Shown here one piece after another: positions 35,335 to 45,300 of a stretch of DNA of 64,000 nucleotides; within the stretch, counting starts at the first letter, position 1, and each line of letters begins with the position of its first letter. The position numbers and the translations under genes are program-made. Under the pieces are notes generated by a model. The model was not told the origin of the DNA. It searched no databases and saw nothing but the letters and a program-made list of their open reading frames with translations. Origin of the DNA: JACRLV01 sp045863555 (lineage in GTDB: Bacteria; Planctomycetota; Phycisphaerae; UBA1845; Fen-1342); contig BTUU01000017.1 in NCBI GenBank assembly GCA_045863555.1, positions 1 through 64,000 of the forward strand. The letters are read 5' to 3'.

Positions 35335-36024
35335 ATGGTAAATTCGGCAGTGGCCGCGGATTTTGGCTTCCGCGTGCTGTGCGGCGAGCCGGGCCGGTCC
35401 CGGCCATCCTGGTCCGGCGCCTTGCCGCAGATATTCGACCTCGGCCAGCGCGTGCTCGCGTCAGTCCAGGCCGACATTCGCTTGGGCCGCCTACACAGTC
35501 CGGCATTCCTGGCCGGCGATGCGCGATTGTCTCGAGTCACGAGTGACCTCGAAACGCTCCTGGAGCAGGTCGACGCCGAATATGACATCGAGCTGCATTC
35601 GCCATTCGAAGAGACGGCGTCGATCGCTGGCGCGCTCTGGTCCGGCCGCGACCTCTTCGGACCCGGCCGCGACGACGGCCTGGCGAAACTGAGCTTTTCG
35701 GCTGGCACGCTCGACCTGCCGCTGCACGTACATGAGCACTCCGACCGTTTCATCGCCGTGCTCGCAGGAGCGGGGCGGTTCTGGTGGTCGCAGGAGCCGT
35801 GGCGCGCGTTCTCATCTGCGGATATCCGGTCAATGCCGGTGCGCGTGGGCGACGTGCTCGTCTTCACGCGCGACCTCCTGCACACGTTCAGCGCGCCGGC
35901 CGAAGACCTCGTGCTGCTTTCGTATCACAGCCCCGAGATAGCGTTCGACGACCCGCGGCAGTACACGCTGCCGGCGCTCCGCTGGACGCCGCGGCAGGCC
36001 GGTACAAGCGATTTCACCGAATAG
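35335..36024 (+). CDS. Cupin-domain protein
   Basis: A 229-residue soluble protein. The C-terminal half has cupin hallmarks: LDLPLHVHEHSDRFIAVLAG with the HxH pair, then VRVGDVLVFTRDLLHTFSA with a third His, suiting metal binding in a beta barrel. The N-terminal half is helical and unrecognised. AAAGGCGG precedes the ATG by about six bases. It could be an enzyme or sensor; the substrate cannot be told. It is carried within the mobile-element region. Confidence 0.65.
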   Translation: MVNSAVAADFGFRVLCGEPGRSRPSWSGALPQIFDLGQRVLASVQADIRLGRLHSPAFLAGDARLSRVTSDLETLLEQVDAEYDIELHSPFEETASIAGALWSGRDLFGPGRDDGLAKLSFSAGTLDLPLHVHEHSDRFIAVLAGAGRFWWSQEPWRAFSSADIRSMPVRVGDVLVFTRDLLHTFSAPAEDLVLLSYHSPEIAFDDPRQYTLPALRWTPRQAGTSDFTE

Positions 36025-36094
36025 CGCACCGCCGGTGCGAGCCACGCCATAACAGATGCGGAGGCCGCCGCCGACGCGGCGTGAGAAGCATCGA

Positions 36095-37081
36095 ATGGCA
36101 AAAACGCAGCAACTGTCATTGTGGGATCGAAGCCCGGAGCAACGGGCACTGCCTGACGCGCAGTTTTCTGCCGAGCAGCCTCTCGGAACTTCTGACGAGA
36201 TTGCGCCGGAGTCGGAATCGACGCCGACCCTTTCGAACGCGGGTGCGCTGGAGATGCTCGGAACTCCGAGCATCGACACCGGACCACCCATCCCCACGCC
36301 CTTGCCCGCAGCCGTGGCCGCGGGTGTCTTCGGACTTGAATCCAGCGGCCCCATCGAGCCCGACACCGAGCAGGTGGCCGCGCTGGTCCATGAACACGCG
36401 AATGAACTGATCGGTCTTCTCAGTGAGGCCGACGCACTCCGCCATGCCATTCGTACCGGAACGGCTCCAGAGACCGGTCGCAGCTATCGGGACGCAGACG
36501 CCGTGGCGAAGGCCGCCGATCGGCACGCAGCGGAGCTTCAGCACATCGAAACCAGCTACTCCGACGCGCTGGCCGCGTTCGAGGAGGGCTTCGGACTGGA
36601 AGCCACCCGCCGACTCGATGAATGGGTGCGGGCCGAGGTCGCAGGCGGCGCCCACCGCCGCGGCGGATACGGACCGGATCACCCTTGGCACTATTATCCG
36701 GCCGGCGACAACAGGCCCCCGATACCGTTTGAGCAGATACCTCCCTGCGACGAAGCCGGCCGCTGGCTGGAGCGCGACTTGCCGCGCAGCCCGGCCAAAC
36801 GTCTCCAGAAAATGCGTGAAATGCTGGAGCGAGAACGCCTTCAGTTGGCCGATGACCGCGGTCGCTACGAGAACATCATCGCCCGTGGCGCCGAGGCCCT
36901 GAGCCGCTTCGACCGGGAAATCGCGTATGGCGGCAACGATGATCTGGCGCGGGCCTCGGCCCTGGCGCTCAAATACAACCACATCCGCCTCGGCCTCGGT
37001 CGAATCCGCTGGCTCGAATCGCGGCTCGGTCAACGGAGCCTCCGATCGCCGGCTTCGGTGCCGGATCGAGACAAAGTTTGA
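36095..37081 (+). CDS. Hypothetical soluble protein
   Basis: A 328-residue protein starting MAKTQQLSLWDRSPEQRALP. The first 100 residues are Pro/Ala/Glu-rich and probably disordered. The rest is helical and charged, with an aromatic patch (YGPDHPWHYYPAGDNRP). The C-terminus (LKYNHIRLGLGRIRWLESRL) may form a coiled coil. No known domain was recognised. A short dyad overlaps its stop codon. Confidence 0.5.
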   Translation: MAKTQQLSLWDRSPEQRALPDAQFSAEQPLGTSDEIAPESESTPTLSNAGALEMLGTPSIDTGPPIPTPLPAAVAAGVFGLESSGPIEPDTEQVAALVHEHANELIGLLSEADALRHAIRTGTAPETGRSYRDADAVAKAADRHAAELQHIETSYSDALAAFEEGFGLEATRRLDEWVRAEVAGGAHRRGGYGPDHPWHYYPAGDNRPPIPFEQIPPCDEAGRWLERDLPRSPAKRLQKMREMLERERLQLADDRGRYENIIARGAEALSRFDREIAYGGNDDLARASALALKYNHIRLGLGRIRWLESRLGQRSLRSPASVPDRDKV

Positions 37082-37099
37082 CTGTGCATAAAACACAGT
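37081..37099 (+). repeat. Short inverted repeat at gene end
   Basis: ACTGTG (37081-37086) and CACAGT (37094-37099) form a six-base dyad with a seven-base loop immediately after the stop of the preceding gene. It may be a weak terminator or an operator for the downstream DUF932 gene. Two T follow, too few for a strong intrinsic terminator. Confidence 0.35.
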
Positions 37100-37445
37100 T
37101 TGCATTCGGGTCGCGATCTGTGGCAGGATGCCCCCGGGAAATGGGTTCACGCAGGTGCGCGGTCTCAGACTCGACTCCGCGCCGCGCGCGTGCTGCAGCG
37201 CCACTCGGCCGACGAGCAGGCTCATACTGAGCAAATGCCGGAAGCACCCGGCGTGCACCCATTCCCGTTACACCGCACCGTCGAGCTGCATTTTTCCTTC
37301 GCTCTGCGGCGCCACATTCGGGTAGAGGACGACGCCGACTCTTGACGGACGCCGCGTGCGTGCGCCGAGAGGCCGGTGGTGCATTTCACGGTTTGATCTG
37401 GTTCTTTTCATTCACGACTGGAACACAACTACAAGGAGATTCCGC
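37100..37445. other. 346-base gap before the DUF932 gene
   Basis: No gene is supported here. It should contain the promoter of the DUF932 gene at 37446; an AAGGAG ribosome site lies at its 3' end. No other structure was seen. Confidence 0.4.
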
Positions 37446-38471
37446 ATGGAGACATTGACACGGGCGTCCGACGAGCTTTTCCGGCGCGGGCCGGATGAAC
37501 GGTTCGATTCGGTGCAATCGCTGTACGACCACTGCCACGCGACGCGCACGAACTCGATCGACCGCTGGCACCCGCCGCAGTCGATGCAGCCGGCGCCGCA
37601 CGGCGGCCGGTTCCGCGTCACCGTCGGCAACGACGGTGAGTTCTCGCTCAACGACTGGAGCTTCGGCCAGCTCTGCCGGCTGGCCGGTGTGAGCAAGGAG
37701 ACTGTCAATCGCGTCTCGGCCGGCACGGCGGCGCAGATCTTCCGCGAGACGATGCCGAGCGGCGACAAGCCGCTGCAATTGCTCACGCAGGATGATGCGA
37801 TCCGCTCGATTCATGGCACAGCCTACACGCGGCTGCACAACGTGGACCTGCTGAACGTCGTGCGCGAGTTCGCGACCGACTTTCAGCCGCCGCAAACGGC
37901 CGCAAACGGCGGCACGGGACTGTACTGCGGCGAGCAGGACATGTTCGTCTTTCTGATCGACCCGCTCGGATGGGCGGAGATCAACGGCGAGGCGTTCGCG
38001 CCGGGGTTCTTCCTGTGGAACTCGGAGGTCGGCAAGCGGTCGGTCGGCATGCAGACCTTCTGGTTCCAGGCCGTCTGCCAGAATCACATCGTCTGGGACG
38101 CGGTCGAAGTCATCGACTTCACCCGCAAGCACACGGCCAACGTGCACGAGTGCCTGGGTGAGGTGCGGCGTCTGATCGCCAACCTGGTCGCAAAACGCGA
38201 CCAGCGCCGCGACGGATTCGTGAAAACGATCGGCAAAGCGATGGAGACCACGCTCGGCAGCGACAGCGACGAAGTGATGAAGCTGCTGGCCAAGCAGGGC
38301 ATCCCGCGCAGCGTCGCCAAGGAAGCACTGGAACTGGCCCGCGCGAGCGGACGGTTCACAATCTTTAACGTGGTCGATGCGCTCACCCGCCTGGCCGGCA
38401 AGATCAGGAACGCCGGCGAACGGACGGAAGCGGACGAACGGGCCGGTGCGCTGCTCGCGCTGGCGGTCTGA
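37446..38471 (+). CDS. DUF932 family protein (plasmid/ICE type)
   Basis: A 341-residue soluble protein; the ATG at 37446 has AAGGAG seven bases before it. Residues from FSLNDWSFGQLCRLAGVSKE through YTRLHNVDLLNVVREF to VGMQTFWFQAVCQNHIVWDA match the layout of the DUF932 family, which is frequent on plasmids, phages and integrative elements. The biochemical role of the family is not settled. The C-terminus includes GIPRSVAKEALELARASGRF. It supports the view that 23-39 kb is mobile-element DNA. Confidence 0.75.
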   Translation: METLTRASDELFRRGPDERFDSVQSLYDHCHATRTNSIDRWHPPQSMQPAPHGGRFRVTVGNDGEFSLNDWSFGQLCRLAGVSKETVNRVSAGTAAQIFRETMPSGDKPLQLLTQDDAIRSIHGTAYTRLHNVDLLNVVREFATDFQPPQTAANGGTGLYCGEQDMFVFLIDPLGWAEINGEAFAPGFFLWNSEVGKRSVGMQTFWFQAVCQNHIVWDAVEVIDFTRKHTANVHECLGEVRRLIANLVAKRDQRRDGFVKTIGKAMETTLGSDSDEVMKLLAKQGIPRSVAKEALELARASGRFTIFNVVDALTRLAGKIRNAGERTEADERAGALLALAV

Positions 38472-38757
38472 AGCGAGGTTTCGCGGTACGAGGAAATGTA
38501 TTACGTTTGAAGGTTGAGAGACTCTGCACCACCGGGCCTCTCACCCAAATTGAAATCATGGAATATCGAACACTGAATCAGCATTGCCGGCCCCGCGCGC
38601 CACCTGTGCCGTAGGAACCGCACCCCCCCACCGCATTCTGCGTTCGCCATTCGGCGACAACGCCCGCCATCCGTTCAGCTTCTGATTCCCCCTCAAACGC
38701 CGTTCGACGGCCCACTCGCAGCGATTCAGAATTCCCCTCGACAGAGCGCCGACAGGC

Positions 38758-39783
38758 GTGATAAAGGACGTTATCACGCATATCCAGGTACACATGGACG
38801 AGGGCAACACTGCGAAATCACACGCCGTTTTGGCAATCGAATCGAGAGAGCTGCCGGCGATCATCATGAACGCCGGAACGAACGCCTGTTTCGCGTACCA
38901 GGAGTTGTTTCAGGCGTCGATTGAGAATCCGCACACGCGCCGCGCCTACCGTCGCGCCGTGGAACGGCTGCTCGATTGGTGCCGACGGCGCGATGTTCCG
39001 CTCGCCCAGGTCAGCCCGTGGCTGATCGGCGAGTATCTCGGCTCAATCACGACCCGCGACGGCCTGCCGCTTTCCAAGCCGACGCGCAAGCTGCACCTGG
39101 CGGCGCTACGGCATTTCTTCGATCACCTGGTGGTCCGGCACGCAGTGCCCCTCAATCCGGCCGCCTCCGTCCGCGGACCGCGACACAGCGTGATCGAAGG
39201 ACGCACGCCTGCGCTCAGCGTTGCCCAGGCGCGGCATCTGCTCGCCCGAATCGACGTCGGTTCGCTCGTCGGGCTGCGCGACCGGGCCATCATCGGCGTG
39301 CTGATCTACACGGCCGTTCGTGTCGGCGCCGTCGCCAAACTGCGGCGGCGCGATTTTTTCACGGACGGGCGGCAGTGGCTTTTCCGGTTCCAGGAAAAAG
39401 GCGGCAAGGAGCGCGTCATTCCGGCGCGCCACGACCTGGAGGGCTTTGTCCGCGAGTATCTCGCGGCCGTGGGGGACGCCGCGTCCACGGAATCCCTGTT
39501 CCTGACGCTTCGGCGGGGCAACGGTGCGAACAACCGGAATCCGATGCACGCCGGTGATATCCTGAGGATGGTCAAACGCCGGCTGCGCCGCGCGGACCTG
39601 CCGGCGGATGCGCTCTCGTGCCATTCGTTTCGCGCCACCACAATTACCAATTTGCTTGAACAGGGAGTGCCACTCGAGGACGTGCAGCAGCTTGCCGGTC
39701 ACGCCGATCCCCGCACCACGCGGCTCTACGACCGTCGTCGGCGGGAAATCACGCGGAACATCGTCGAGCGGATTGCGATCTGA
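38758..39783 (+). CDS. Tyrosine recombinase / integrase (XerC/D-like)
   Basis: A 341-residue site-specific recombinase. The SAM-like core-binding domain (NPHTRRAYRRAVERLLDWCR) is followed by the catalytic domain with Arg (YTAVRVGAVAKLRRRDF), Lys (FQEKGGKERVIPA), HxxR (CHSFRATTITNLLEQG), His (LAGHADPRTTRLYDRRR) and the Tyr within RLYDRR. The start may be the GTG at 38758 or the ATG at 38794. It would integrate or resolve the mobile element. Its 3' end lies about 35 bases from the break in the avd gene on the other strand, so an attachment site or recombination boundary may lie there. Confidence 0.88.
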   Translation: MIKDVITHIQVHMDEGNTAKSHAVLAIESRELPAIIMNAGTNACFAYQELFQASIENPHTRRAYRRAVERLLDWCRRRDVPLAQVSPWLIGEYLGSITTRDGLPLSKPTRKLHLAALRHFFDHLVVRHAVPLNPAASVRGPRHSVIEGRTPALSVAQARHLLARIDVGSLVGLRDRAIIGVLIYTAVRVGAVAKLRRRDFFTDGRQWLFRFQEKGGKERVIPARHDLEGFVREYLAAVGDAASTESLFLTLRRGNGANNRNPMHAGDILRMVKRRLRRADLPADALSCHSFRATTITNLLEQGVPLEDVQQLAGHADPRTTRLYDRRRREITRNIVERIAI

Positions 39784-39817
39784 GCCGAGGTTCGCTCCCG
39801 ATCTGAAATCTCGACCG

Positions 39818-39937
39818 CAGTTCGATCCGCTGGCCCAGCCCGTAGCGTTGCGAGCGCGGGAACTTCGCCAGGTGGCCGAGGTACCACTTGAGCAGTTCGT
39901 ACGTCCGGTCAATCACGAGCAGTTCGTCACGGGCCAT
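39818..39937 (-). pseudogene. avd: Truncated avd (accessory variability determinant) of a diversity-generating retroelement
   Basis: The first 39 codons read MARDELLVIDRTYELLKWYL, then HLAKFPRSQRYGLGQRIE. This matches the start of Avd four-helix-bundle proteins, which bind the retroelement reverse transcriptase and whose first helix and PR-[ST]-HR-x-LG-x-RIE segment are conserved. After RIE the family normally continues with a long second helix (YDLLEGL type), but here unrelated sequence (LRSRFQIGSEP) follows and the frame ends at 39749. The gene lies 77 bases downstream of the target-protein gene on the same strand, the usual place for avd. The break abuts the tyrosine-recombinase gene. Confidence 0.7.
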
Positions 39938-39950
39938 TTTTCAAATCGCG

Positions 39951-39969
39951 CGCGGCCCTTCGGGCCGCG
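39951..39969 (-). repeat. Perfect hairpin between variable region and avd fragment
   Basis: CGCGGCCC (39951-39958) and GGGCCGCG (39962-39969) form an eight-base-pair stem with a three-base loop, 44 bases downstream of the target gene's stop. Diversity-generating retroelements can need a short hairpin or cruciform just after the variable repeat for homing. This hairpin has the right size and side. On other grounds it could serve as a terminator, but no T-run follows. Confidence 0.6.
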
Positions 39970-40013
39970 AAGGGAAAAGGGAACCAAGGACAAAAGGGCA
40001 AAAGGGCAGAGCA

Positions 40014-42089
40014 TTACGGAGTCCCCGAGGCACACCGAAAACCGTTGATGTAGGAGCGGTTGGCGGGCGTGTAGTTGAGGCGATTCGCCACGCGGCGGCC
40101 GAGCGCAGTGCCGTACCAACTGCCGCCGCGCAAGACACGGTACGTACCGCTGATCGGACCTGTCGGATTGCTGTAGGGGCTGCTACTGTAGTAGGTGCTT
40201 CCGTACCAGTCATTACACCACTCCCACACGTTGCCGGCCGTGTCGTGCAGACCGTAGCCGTTCGCCCCGTTCGCCGTCTGGTAGCTGGTCGCCGAGCCAG
40301 GCCAGCCCCAGTCCGCCCTGTAGCGCAGCGATCCGTTGAAGAACCCCACGGGGCTCGTGAACGGGTAGTTGCTCCCGTTGACCCACAGCGGGTGATAGCC
40401 GCGCGTCGGGCTGGTGTCGTACGAATAGCTGGTCGAACTGTAATAGTTGCACCGCGCGTGCTGGATCGTGTCCTGGTCGCCCCACGGGAAACGCCGGCCG
40501 GCGGCACCGCCGCGGGCGGCCTTCTCCCACTCCGCCTCCGTCGGCAGCCGGAATCCTGCCACGTCGAAGTTGCACGCCCAGGTCGAGAGGTTGTAGCACA
40601 GCGGCTTGCCGGCCATCGCGCTGCGCCAGTTGGCGTACGCTGCGGCTCCGTACCAGCTCACCCGCACCATCGGGTGCTGTTCCTTGCCCGCGACCACGCC
40701 GAACGTGCTGCCGTTCCAAGTAATTCGGCTGTACGACGAGCTGGTTGTCGTATCGCAGTACGGGTAGCTCGTGCCGCTGTTGTACTTGTACACGACGCCA
40801 TTCGTGACCGTGATCTGGTTGCCCTGGGCACGTGCCCAGTTCAGCACCGCGGCATACTGGGCGTTCGTCACCTCGAAGACGTCCATGTAGAACGCATCGA
40901 CGTAAACCGCGTGCCGGGGTAGTTCGTCCGCGTCACCCTCTCCCGCGGCGAACGAATTACCCATCAGGAACTCGCCGGCGGGAATAGTCACCATTCCGAC
41001 GGGCGGGGTGATCGCGCACGACTCGCCGAAATGTCCCAACAAGAGCGAGAGGTCGCTCAAATCGACATCACCGTCTCCGTCGAGGTCGCCGTCGGCGCGC
41101 GATGCCCCGCTCGGCGTTCCGAAGTGCGCGAGCAGCACAGTAAGATCGGACAGGTCCACAACGCGGTCACCATTGACATCACCAAAACAGGGGGGCGAGC
41201 AGCTAGCTTGCGCTAGCTCCGGACGCAGGTTGGTCAGTGTCGCCTGCATGCGCAGGTTCTGTTGAGGTGAGAAAATCTGCCGACACGTGTGCCGCGAATA
41301 TGACATCAAGTTCCTGGAGTCTGGTTGATAGAAGGCATTGGCGCACGGGTCCGTCTCGGAACCTGTGTATTCGCATATCGCGTTCACGTTATTCGCGCCA
41401 AGAAGCGGATCGGCCGGGGTGTCGCACAGCAAGTCGCCCGCGGTAGAGCAATTCGACCCGTCGACGCACTCCGCGCCCATGGCGGTCTCGTGCGTGTGCA
41501 GCAGATCGAAGTAATGGCCAAGTTCGTGCGGAAACGTCGAAGGATCCGCCGGCGTTCCGGTGCAGTCGTTGGCCATGACGATTCCCTGGACGGGACTCCA
41601 TGTGAACGACGAATAGCCGCACCAAGTGCCGCCCTCGGTCTGCAGTGAGTCAACGAAGTAGATGTTCACCGTATCCGGAACGGAATTAACGGCGCGCACG
41701 GCGTCCAGCTCGGCCCATGTCGTGATTGAGAAGAACGCATCGCTGTCAATATAGTCCGTCGCGCCATCCCAGCAGAATGTAACTCCACTGCTAGAAAATG
41801 CCACATTGGCATCGTCGAGCGCTTGGAGTAGTCGAGCGTCGCTTAGTCCGCCCGTACCGTCCGAGCGTCGCACGACATGAAGCGTCAAACGAACGAACTG
41901 CGTTCCCCGGGGCATTGCCGGTGGGTCGTAAACGCCAGAGGCGAGGTGTTGCTGGAGAATGGGGATGGCCTGTTGGGAAAGCTCTGTGCCACAACCATCG
42001 TTAGCCCTCGCAGGACCGGGGGCCCCTACCAGGCAGGCAATTGCAATGCCGCCCAAGATCGTCCTGTTGAACGACAATCCATACGGCAT
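40014..42089 (-). CDS. Secreted pappalysin-like metalloprotease / dockerin-like / FGE-type protein; probable DGR target
   Basis: A 691-residue exported protein from the ATG at 42089, with a signal peptide (TILGGIAIACLVGAPGPARA). About residues 60-300 form a metzincin-like protease: HELGHYFDLLH gives the HExxHxxxxxH zinc site, with Asp in place of the usual Gly, and NLMSYSRHTCR is a Met-turn-like motif, both as in pappalysin (M43) peptidases. Then come two EF-hand dockerin-type repeats (DVNGDRVVDLSD and DLDGDGDVDLSD). The C-terminal 300 residues are a formylglycine-enzyme/SUMF1-type C-lectin fold (VTIPAGEFLMGNSF, GFRLPTEAEWEKAARGG, GLHDTAGNVWEWCNDWY) ending in the putative variable region. A longer start is possible but would precede the signal peptide. 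Confidence 0.85.
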   Translation of the reverse strand: MPYGLSFNRTILGGIAIACLVGAPGPARANDGCGTELSQQAIPILQQHLASGVYDPPAMPRGTQFVRLTLHVVRRSDGTGGLSDARLLQALDDANVAFSSSGVTFCWDGATDYIDSDAFFSITTWAELDAVRAVNSVPDTVNIYFVDSLQTEGGTWCGYSSFTWSPVQGIVMANDCTGTPADPSTFPHELGHYFDLLHTHETAMGAECVDGSNCSTAGDLLCDTPADPLLGANNVNAICEYTGSETDPCANAFYQPDSRNLMSYSRHTCRQIFSPQQNLRMQATLTNLRPELAQASCSPPCFGDVNGDRVVDLSDLTVLLAHFGTPSGASRADGDLDGDGDVDLSDLSLLLGHFGESCAITPPVGMVTIPAGEFLMGNSFAAGEGDADELPRHAVYVDAFYMDVFEVTNAQYAAVLNWARAQGNQITVTNGVVYKYNSGTSYPYCDTTTSSSYSRITWNGSTFGVVAGKEQHPMVRVSWYGAAAYANWRSAMAGKPLCYNLSTWACNFDVAGFRLPTEAEWEKAARGGAAGRRFPWGDQDTIQHARCNYYSSTSYSYDTSPTRGYHPLWVNGSNYPFTSPVGFFNGSLRYRADWGWPGSATSYQTANGANGYGLHDTAGNVWEWCNDWYGSTYYSSSPYSNPTGPISGTYRVLRGGSWYGTALGRRVANRLNYTPANRSYINGFRCASGTP
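40024..40120 (-). repeat. Putative variable region (VR) of a diversity-generating retroelement
   Basis: The last codons of the target gene encode WYGTALGRRVANRLNYTPAN, then RSYINGFRC. Twenty of 24 codons from the Tyr after GGSW to the Asn before GFR end in C or T (TAC, GGC, ACT, CTC, CGC, AAC, ATC), the pattern left when AAC/AAT codons of a template are randomised at adenines. Position at the 3' end of an FGE-type C-lectin domain is the standard VR location. Part of the bias could be ordinary high-GC codon use. No matching template repeat was found in the neighbourhood. Confidence 0.55.
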
Positions 42090-42355
42090 CCGGCGGCTCA
42101 CGAGAGATGAGCCCGTGTCGAGCGGCAGCAATGGCCAGGCGGTTTCGGCGTCGCGATGCGACTGAATCTCGGTCTGGTCATGTTCGCGCATATCCTGTCT
42201 CCGGCAGGGGGGACGCGTCCCCGTCGATACGATTATGCGCCGAACGCCCGGTTCGAGCGCACAGGAATTGAGCCAGATTGGCGAGATTCATCGTACCGGC
42301 GCGGCTGCATGGGCTGCAATGGGCTTTCCGGTTTGCGTCGCTGCCGCGGCCACCC

Positions 42356-45300
42356 TCAATCGAGGTCGATATCTCCCGGCGGCCCCGCTGCCCCGTCGGC
42401 GGTCAGGTCGCGAACCGGCCGCCGTCGCGCAAGTAGCTTTGTGATGGCAGGTTGCGCGTCTTCCACCAACACGAACCAGCGCCGCTTGAAGTGGACAATT
42501 TCCTCGCTCAGTCCGTAGCCCTCCAGCTCACTCCGGTTGGCGGCCACGCCGTTCAGAACCAATTCGACGATGTCGTCGCCCGCTAGTCGTGAGTGTTTTA
42601 TCAGCCAGCCGTTGTCGAGTTCGATCACACCGCCGCCTTCGAGCAGAAAGAGGACCTCCGTGGGGGATGCCTGTGCCAACGGCATCCAGATGCCGAGCCG
42701 TTGCTTTACGTTCGGAACGTCGGTCGGACTGAGATTCAGACCGACGAGCGCGCGGCCGTCGGCCAGAATAGCGCGGGCGATCTTCAGGCTCTGAATGCCC
42801 GACGCGCCCATGATCTTGTCGTAAATCGGGAAGATGGCCCCGCTGAGAATGTGAAATCGCCGAACTTCCGTGGCCGGCGTGGACTGGTATGCCCGGTCCC
42901 ACCAGGCACGCGCATCCTCACGCTCGACCGGCTCGTACTTCTGCCCCAGCTCTGATCGTTCCAGCGAGCGTCGCCCGGCTTTAACACTCGTCAGCAATAC
43001 CTCATCCGGCCGGGTCTCCAAGTGCGGCGCCACCGCGTAAATCCGCCCGCTTCGCCGGTTGCGATAGAAGCCCTCATCCGAGTGCGAGCCGAGCGCGAGG
43101 GCGAACGGGATCCGCTCAACGTCAACGTCGCCTTCCAGTTCGTGCAGCAGCGTCCGTGCGCCCGAGGCTTCATGAATGTAGAGCACTTGCGCTTCGGCGA
43201 CGGCGCGGAGATTGCGAGCCCGCAGTTCTTCGACGCCAAAATCGAACGCGCCTGCCCGCTTGGCCGCGTCAACGGCCTGCCCGTATCGCTCGAAGAACAA
43301 CTCGAAGATGCGGTTCTGCTTCTCGACGTGCAGCACCATGATGCGGTTCAGGAACTGCTCGACGTTGCGGGCGTAGTTGTCGCGGACTGCGGTCTTTTCT
43401 TTGTTGAGCACGCCCATGCGGTCGAGGTCGCGCAGGCCGATGCCTGCCTCGGCGTGCCGATTCAGTTCGATTTCGCGGTAGAGCCGGGTGAGCGCGGCCT
43501 TGCCGTACTCGTCGGTCACATCCTCCGGCCGGAAGAGGTCGCTCGATAGCGAGTGCCGCTCGCCCTTCGTCAGCGCCCCCAGCGCGGCGAGCCGCTTCGA
43601 GACCGCGTTGACGAGGCGCTTCTGACCCGCCAAGTCGAGCAGTGCCAGCCGGATGATCGGCGCCGAGGTCTGGTTCGACCGATGCACGCGTCCGAACGCC
43701 TGCATCTGCTGGTCGGCCGACCAGGAGAGCTGGAAGGCATAGAACACGCGCCGCTGCTGATTGCTGGCCATCATGTCGGCATGAACGCTGATGCCGGTGG
43801 AGCCGGCGCCGGAGATCACCGCCACACGCTTGTGTCCGCGTTGAAACAGCCGCGTCTCGTACTCGTTCAACTGCCGCCGCGGCACGCCTTGCAGCTTGCG
43901 GCGGACGTACTTGCCACGCTCCCAACGGTGTGTTCGGCCGCTGATTTCGGCCACCTGGCCGACTCCGAAATGGCTGACCAGTGCGTCGAGCGGATTGTGC
44001 GGGATGTCTAGATCCGCCACCTTGTCGAGCAGTTCCTGCTGACGGCGGAGGTTCTCGCGGTTGATCTCGGGGTTGCCGGCCGCGTCCTCGACACGCACGC
44101 TCACGACATTGCCGGTGACCGGGTCGGTCTGCTCGCGATACTGGTAGAGCGGGAACTGTGTCTCGATGAGCTGCACGATCATCTCGCGCGGCGTCGCGTC
44201 CAGCTCGCTTAGTTCGACACCCTGGGCGCGGGCATCGCGGACCTTGCGATCCGCCTGGGCCTCGCCGGTGTTGAAGAGACTCAGCACCACCGACCGGCCG
44301 GCCGCCAGGTCGCGGTCGATCGCCGGTATCACATCCGGCAGCGCGTAGGCAAGCATGAGTTGCAGGAAGAAACGCTGCTGTGCGGCGTAGAACTGCGCGT
44401 AACGGTGGGCGTTGCGTTTCTGGCGGGCGGTCTGCTCGCCACGCTCGAACGCCGTGAGGAGTTCGGCCCACAGGTCCGCGATCTGGTCGTACTGGCGGCG
44501 CTCGTCGCCCGTCATGCGGTGCACCAGCGGTTCGTATTCGACCGCACTCTCGGGCACGACCATGCCGTCCGGTCGGCGAGTCGGGCCGTAGCTGATCGTT
44601 CTCGAGAGGTACGTGCCGACGCTCTTCAGGTCGCGGCAGAGCATCTCCATCGCGGCCACACCGCCGCGTTCCATCGCCACCAGGAAGGCGGCGAAATCGG
44701 GGAACGGAGCGCCCTCGCCCCACAGGCCCAGCCGTTCGTACGGCGCCATGTGCCTAGCTTCGGTCGCGCCGGTTGCGCTGAAATAGCGCACGCGGGCACG
44801 CGGAAAGAGCCGTTGCAGCGTGATGCCCATGTTGCCGCGAAGCGTGCCTTCGTCAACCGTGGCCTTGCCGCCGTGCGGCGTCGCCGCAGCATTCTTCATC
44901 AGGTGGGCCTCGTCAAACGCGATCACGCCCTCGAAATCTGGTCCGAGCCACTCCGTGAGTTGCTTGAACCGCTGCCGGTCGCCGTCGAAATCCATGCTGA
45001 GCATCGTGTACGTCGTGAAGAACACGCCCTCCCGAATGGTCACTCGGTTGGCGGTCTTGAAGCGAGCCTGGTGGACCATGGGAAGCGGTAGGCCGACGGC
45101 GCTACGGTCACGCTCGGCGTCAGCCACGAGTTGATGCGACGCGGACATATGCACGTGCTTCGTCTGCCCACGCTGATACAGTTCGAACATGAACGCGTAA
45201 ATCTCGCGGCCTTTGCCGATGCCCGTGCCGTCACCATTCCAATGTCCCCGTCGCGAGCCGTCCGGCAACAACGTTTCCGCCGCCTGTCCCGCGTAGACCA

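Noticed and set aside
38500..42200. A complete diversity-generating retroelement
   Set aside because: Target gene, hairpin and avd start are present, but no reverse transcriptase gene and no template repeat could be found around it, so only a remnant is reported.
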